Assembly (NCBI GenBank): GCA_027490225.1
Contig: JAIXYK010000037.1
Coordinates: forward strand, 1 to 64,000
Source of the DNA: Bacteroidota bacterium
GTDB lineage: Bacteria; Bacteroidota; Bacteroidia; M30B66
DNA: 64,000 nt
Direction: 5' to 3'
The translations under genes were made by a program, and so were the position numbers. How positions within the stretch are numbered: the first letter of the stretch is position 1; every line of letters begins with the position of its first letter. Of this stretch, positions 60,134 to 64,000 are shown one piece after another. The notes under the pieces were generated by a model. That model searched no databases, was not told the DNA's origin, and worked only from the letters and a program-made list of their open reading frames with translations.

Positions 60134-61405
60134 TCAAAGAGACAAGTTTTGTTTACTTCTAAATTTATCTCTCAACTTTAAAAAAGGGCCTTCTATAAAT
60201 CTATAACTTAAAACTGAAAGTCCAACAGTACCAAAGAAACAGAGTAGAATTTGAAACAAGAAAACCCAAGGATTGTCTACTTCTGGTTGTAAGTGAAATA
60301 CTTTGAAAATGAAAAATACAAACCAAATAACAACCAAATGCCATAAGTATAAGCCGTAAGAAAGTTTACCCCAAGCTGAAAGTAATTTTAATCTTCCAAA
60401 TTTGAAGAAAGATTCATCAGAGTAGTGTTGCTCACCAATAATAAATGCGAAAATGAAACTAAACAAAGCAGGTTCTACTGCATGCACCCATTGAATGATT
60501 GGATAAAATTGAAGACTGTATGTTTTTTCTCTAATCACAACCAAAACAATTGCAGCGATATAAGGTAATACGATTGATTTTCTTGGTAAGGTTTTGAAAT
60601 AATCTCGAATTTTTTGTGAATAAAATAAGCCATAGGCCAGCAAGGCGCCCATTGCAATATCTGATAGAATACTAAATGTATGAAAGCGAGTCACTGCTGT
60701 TGCACTTCTGCGCAAAAGATTAAATTCTTTAACTACCTCACCAGGATGGGGAACATCTGGATTACCCAAATCATATGTATTAAATAAATATGCAATCTGG
60801 TTCCATTGCATGAATCTAAACAAAGCTGCACCAATAAGAACAGCAAACAAAGAATAAATAAGATATTTTCTTGGTACAAATGAAATAATCAGTGGCCAAA
60901 AGATATAGAACTGTTCTTCTACCGATATCGACCAAAGCACCGCCAAAACTGGTATTGGGTATGAATTCCAAGTAATATCGAAGTTGACAAGAAAAGTAAA
61001 GTAGTATTTCAACCTGTCGTAAGGGATATATGAATATTCTGGAACAAGTGGATTTCCGTTAGGAACGAAATGTAATACAGCTGGAATTACCAAAAAACCA
61101 ACAATTATTATTACAAAGTATAAAGGCCAAATTCGCAAGAAACGACGGGCGTAGAAACTCTTAATACTAATTTTATTAGTGTCTTCTCTTTCTTGCAGCA
61201 ATATATTGGTTATTAAGAAACCGCTAAGTGTAAAAAAGAAATTTACCCCTAAATCGCCATTCAATGCTAAAGATTTTTCAATCCACTGGTACCAGCCTTC
61301 ACCGTTATAATACAAGCCAAAACTTGTAATATGTAGGCAAAATACTGAGAAAAAAGCGATAAATCGAAGCGTGTCTAATTGGTCAAAATGGCGCAGTGGT
61401 TTCAT
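60134..61405 (-). CDS. Acyltransferase family 3 (OafA/YrhL-like) membrane protein
   Basis: LDTLRFIAFFSVFCLHIT, FFTLSGFLITNILL, FYARRFLRIWPLYF, WSISVEEQFYIFWPL. Confidence 0.92.
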   Translation of the reverse strand: MKPLRHFDQLDTLRFIAFFSVFCLHITSFGLYYNGEGWYQWIEKSLALNGDLGVNFFFTLSGFLITNILLQEREDTNKISIKSFYARRFLRIWPLYFVIIIVGFLVIPAVLHFVPNGNPLVPEYSYIPYDRLKYYFTFLVNFDITWNSYPIPVLAVLWSISVEEQFYIFWPLIISFVPRKYLIYSLFAVLIGAALFRFMQWNQIAYLFNTYDLGNPDVPHPGEVVKEFNLLRRSATAVTRFHTFSILSDIAMGALLAYGLFYSQKIRDYFKTLPRKSIVLPYIAAIVLVVIREKTYSLQFYPIIQWVHAVEPALFSFIFAFIIGEQHYSDESFFKFGRLKLLSAWGKLSYGLYLWHLVVIWFVFFIFKVFHLQPEVDNPWVFLFQILLCFFGTVGLSVLSYRFIEGPFLKLRDKFRSKQNLSL

Positions 61406-61558
61406 TTGCGCAATCTATAAAATTATTGGAATTAAAAATTAACTGTTACAATTTAATTCTATTAGTTAATTCAGTTTAAACATTTTAAAACTAATTGCTG
61501 CTTTTAGTTTTTTATAGATTTATCCAAATAATTTATATCATTAAAATTCTTCTTTAAC

Positions 61559-62494
61559 TTAAATCCTTTCTTTCACATGATAATTATTCCTATCTGCACT
61601 TCCACGAGAAATTAATTCTCCTAAAAATCCAGCTAGAAATAGCTGTGTTCCTAGAACCATAAAGAATAATCCAAAGAAAAATAAAGGCCTATCTGTCATT
61701 TTATAGGCTTGCATTGCAAATTTTGCAAAGGCCAAATAAGCGGCAATTATGAATCCTAAGAAAAAGCTAATCGTACCCAACAAACCAAACAAATGCATGG
61801 GTCTTTTTCCAAATTTAGATACAAAAGTAATGCTGAGTAAATCTAGAAATCCATTTACAAATCTTTCCCATCCGAACTTGGTGGTTCCGTATTTTCTAGC
61901 TTGGTGTTGCACTACCTTTTCTCCAATTTTTTTAAATCCGGCCCATTTTGCCAAAACAGGAATGTATCTGTGCATTTCACCATATACTTCAACGTTCTTT
62001 ACTACTTCACTTTTATATGCTTTCAATCCACAATTAAAATCGTGCAAATAGATACCACTCATTTTGCGAGCAGCCCAGTTAAACAAACGAGTAGGAACTG
62101 TTTTGGTTATTGGGTCAAATCGTTTTTGTTTCCAACCTGAAATCAAGTCAAATCCTTCTTCAGTAATTAGTCTGTATAGTTCTGGAATTTCATCAGGGCT
62201 ATCTTGAAGGTCAGCATCCATAGTTATTACAACATTGCCGATAGCAGCCTCAAATCCAACATTCAGAGCAGCCGATTTTCCGTAGTTTCTTCTAAAACGT
62301 ATACCTCTAATCGATGAATTTTGTTTGTTTAAATTAGAAATTACATCCCACGATTTATCTGAACTTCCATCATCAATTAATAAAATTTCGTAGGTTTTGT
62401 TAAAATCTATTATAACCTTATCAATCCATTTGCACAATTCGGGCAAAGATTCTTCTTCATTGTATAGAGGTACTACTATGGAAATATCAATCAT
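61559..62494 (-). CDS. Glycosyltransferase family 2 with C-terminal TM helices (DPM1/ArnC-like)
   Basis: DISIVVPLYNEEESLPEL, GKSAALNVGFEAAIGNVVITMDADLQDSPDEIPEL. Confidence 0.93.
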   Translation of the reverse strand: MIDISIVVPLYNEEESLPELCKWIDKVIIDFNKTYEILLIDDGSSDKSWDVISNLNKQNSSIRGIRFRRNYGKSAALNVGFEAAIGNVVITMDADLQDSPDEIPELYRLITEEGFDLISGWKQKRFDPITKTVPTRLFNWAARKMSGIYLHDFNCGLKAYKSEVVKNVEVYGEMHRYIPVLAKWAGFKKIGEKVVQHQARKYGTTKFGWERFVNGFLDLLSITFVSKFGKRPMHLFGLLGTISFFLGFIIAAYLAFAKFAMQAYKMTDRPLFFFGLFFMVLGTQLFLAGFLGELISRGSADRNNYHVKERI

Positions 62495-63036
62495 TAGATG
62501 GTGTCTTTTTCAAAAGAATTATCACTTGAATTACGTAAAAAGATTGCTGCTACCAAACTTACCAATAAGCCTCCAATTGCATATTGAATAATTGGTCCAT
62601 ATCCGAACGACCAAATGTTAATATTCTTGCGTTGCTCATCCATTATTTCTTCTAACTTTTCTCCTTCAAGACCCATTTGAGCGTATTTTTCTTCTAAGTC
62701 AAAAAGAAACTTTTCAATATAATCTTTATCAAAAAACTGAACTAAAATAAGCATGAATGCTCCAAGTAATATTCCCGCGAAAATGGATGAAAGTGTTCCT
62801 ACTTTTACTCCTTCACCATATTCTAACCATCCATTTAAATGTTCTTCTTTGTGGTGTTTAATAATAAATACGATAGCTACAATAGATAAAACTACTGTAA
62901 TTATTGAAAATAAAGGAGAAACCATCTGATCAGAAAGATATTGTATGGTTTGGATTAATACCAATCCAAGCCCCATAAATAAACCATAGGTGCTTGCAGA
63001 TTGTAAGGTAGTTGGACCGTTTTTTTCTGTTGACAT
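62494..63036 (-). CDS. DUF4199-like membrane protein
   Basis: Four-TM topology and EYGEGVKVGTLSSIFAGILLG; typical neighbour of a GT2 gene in Bacteroidota. Confidence 0.75.
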   Translation of the reverse strand: MSTEKNGPTTLQSASTYGLFMGLGLVLIQTIQYLSDQMVSPLFSIITVVLSIVAIVFIIKHHKEEHLNGWLEYGEGVKVGTLSSIFAGILLGAFMLILVQFFDKDYIEKFLFDLEEKYAQMGLEGEKLEEIMDEQRKNINIWSFGYGPIIQYAIGGLLVSLVAAIFLRNSSDNSFEKDTI

Positions 63037-63195
63037 CTTTAAATTTTCGGCAAAGATAAAATAAACCATTTCCTTTTATGAGAATAAATTGATTTACTAA
63101 TTTCTATAAATTATTAATAATTAAGATGTTATAGTTTCAATTAAAAAAACAGAAAGAATTCGAGCAAAATCAAAGGAATTTTCTATTTTTGCGTC

Positions 63196-63291
63196 GGGTA
63201 AGTCTTGTGCGACCAGCTCCTGCTGAACCCCCCCAGGTCTGGAAGGAAGCAAGGGTAGGTGGTTGAGCGGTGCGACGCAAGTAACTTACCC
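63196..63291 (+). ncRNA. ffs: Signal recognition particle RNA, small bacterial type
   Basis: Complementary ends gggtaagt/acttaccc; apical ccaggtctggaaggaagcaagggtagg; preceded by TATTTTTG promoter box. Confidence 0.9.
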
Positions 63292-63307
63292 ATTTTTTAT
63301 TTTTAAG

Positions 63308-64000
63308 ATGCCTCAAACATTATCTATTGTAATTCCAGCTTATAACGAAGGAGCAACTATACATTTTATTTTAGATAAAATAAGAAAAGTTGTTCTTCCG
63401 GATAACATGCAAAAACAAGTTATTATAGTCAACGATTGTTCAAAAGACAATACCGAAGAAGCTATACAGCAATATATGCAACAATATCCTGAAACAGGAA
63501 TTGTTTATCATAAACATACTGTAAACGCTGGAAAAGGAGCTGCATTACATACAGGAATAAAACTCGCAACTGGCGATTATGTGATAATTCAGGATGCTGA
63601 TTTAGAATATGATCCGCAAGAATATTTATTGCTTCTTAAGCCGATTTTGGATGGATTTGCAGATGTTGTTTACGGTTCTAGGTTTATTGGAGGCAATCCA
63701 CATAGAATACTCTTTTTCTGGCATACAATAGGAAATAAATTTCTTACCTTTTTATCAAATATGTTTACCAATCTCAATTTAACTGATATGGAAACATGTT
63801 ATAAATTGTTTAGAAGAGAACTAATTCAATCTATTCATTTAAAGGAGAATAGGTTCGGATTTGAACCTGAAGTAACCTCAAAAATAGCCCGTATACCTAA
63901 AATCAGAATTTATGAAGTAGGTATTTCTTATTACGGAAGAACCTATGCTGAAGGAAAGAAAATTAATTGGAAAGATGGATTTAGAGCCATTTGGTGCATC
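63308..64000 (+). CDS. Glycosyltransferase family 2, truncated at window end
   Basis: MPQTLSIVIPAYNEGATIHFILDKIRK...GKGAALHTGIKLATGDYVIIQDADLEYDPQEY; open to end of window. Confidence 0.88.
   Translation, partial: MPQTLSIVIPAYNEGATIHFILDKIRKVVLPDNMQKQVIIVNDCSKDNTEEAIQQYMQQYPETGIVYHKHTVNAGKGAALHTGIKLATGDYVIIQDADLEYDPQEYLLLLKPILDGFADVVYGSRFIGGNPHRILFFWHTIGNKFLTFLSNMFTNLNLTDMETCYKLFRRELIQSIHLKENRFGFEPEVTSKIARIPKIRIYEVGISYYGRTYAEGKKINWKDGFRAIWCI

Overview
The window is a chromosomal segment of a Bacteroidota (gliding/T9SS-type) bacterium. Support for this comes from several type IX secretion sorting tails, TAnnTTTG-type promoters and a giant SprB-repeat/CHU_C adhesin. Housekeeping genes include rnr, glpD, a rluD-like gene, a tandem-fused D-Ala-D-Ala ligase, polX, sppA, folK, a TrmH-family methyltransferase, mutS, umuDC, an S41 protease, an IGHMBP2-like helicase, glycosyltransferases, tRNA-Gly(GCC), tRNA-Leu(UAA) and the small SRP RNA. 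The accessory parts I find most interesting are: (1) a two-gene PID-CTERM-like micro-protein plus dedicated exosortase-family module at 17.4-18.2 kb, whose mature product would be only about 10-15 residues; (2) a lipoprotein/membrane/two-component cluster at 48.3-53 kb with a duplicated dyad-plus-promoter element; (3) an A/B alternating higher-order repeat and a 909-bp internal duplication in the 2702-aa adhesin; (4) a perfect 12-bp inverted repeat containing the umuD start codon; (5) a YHYH protein with internal TM helices and a T9SS tail; (6) a NUMOD4-coiled-coil-HNH-HTH protein next to a tRNA; and (7) diverged direct repeats and structured GC-rich intergenic islands. All calls come from reading the sequence and the supplied ORFs; no database search was run.
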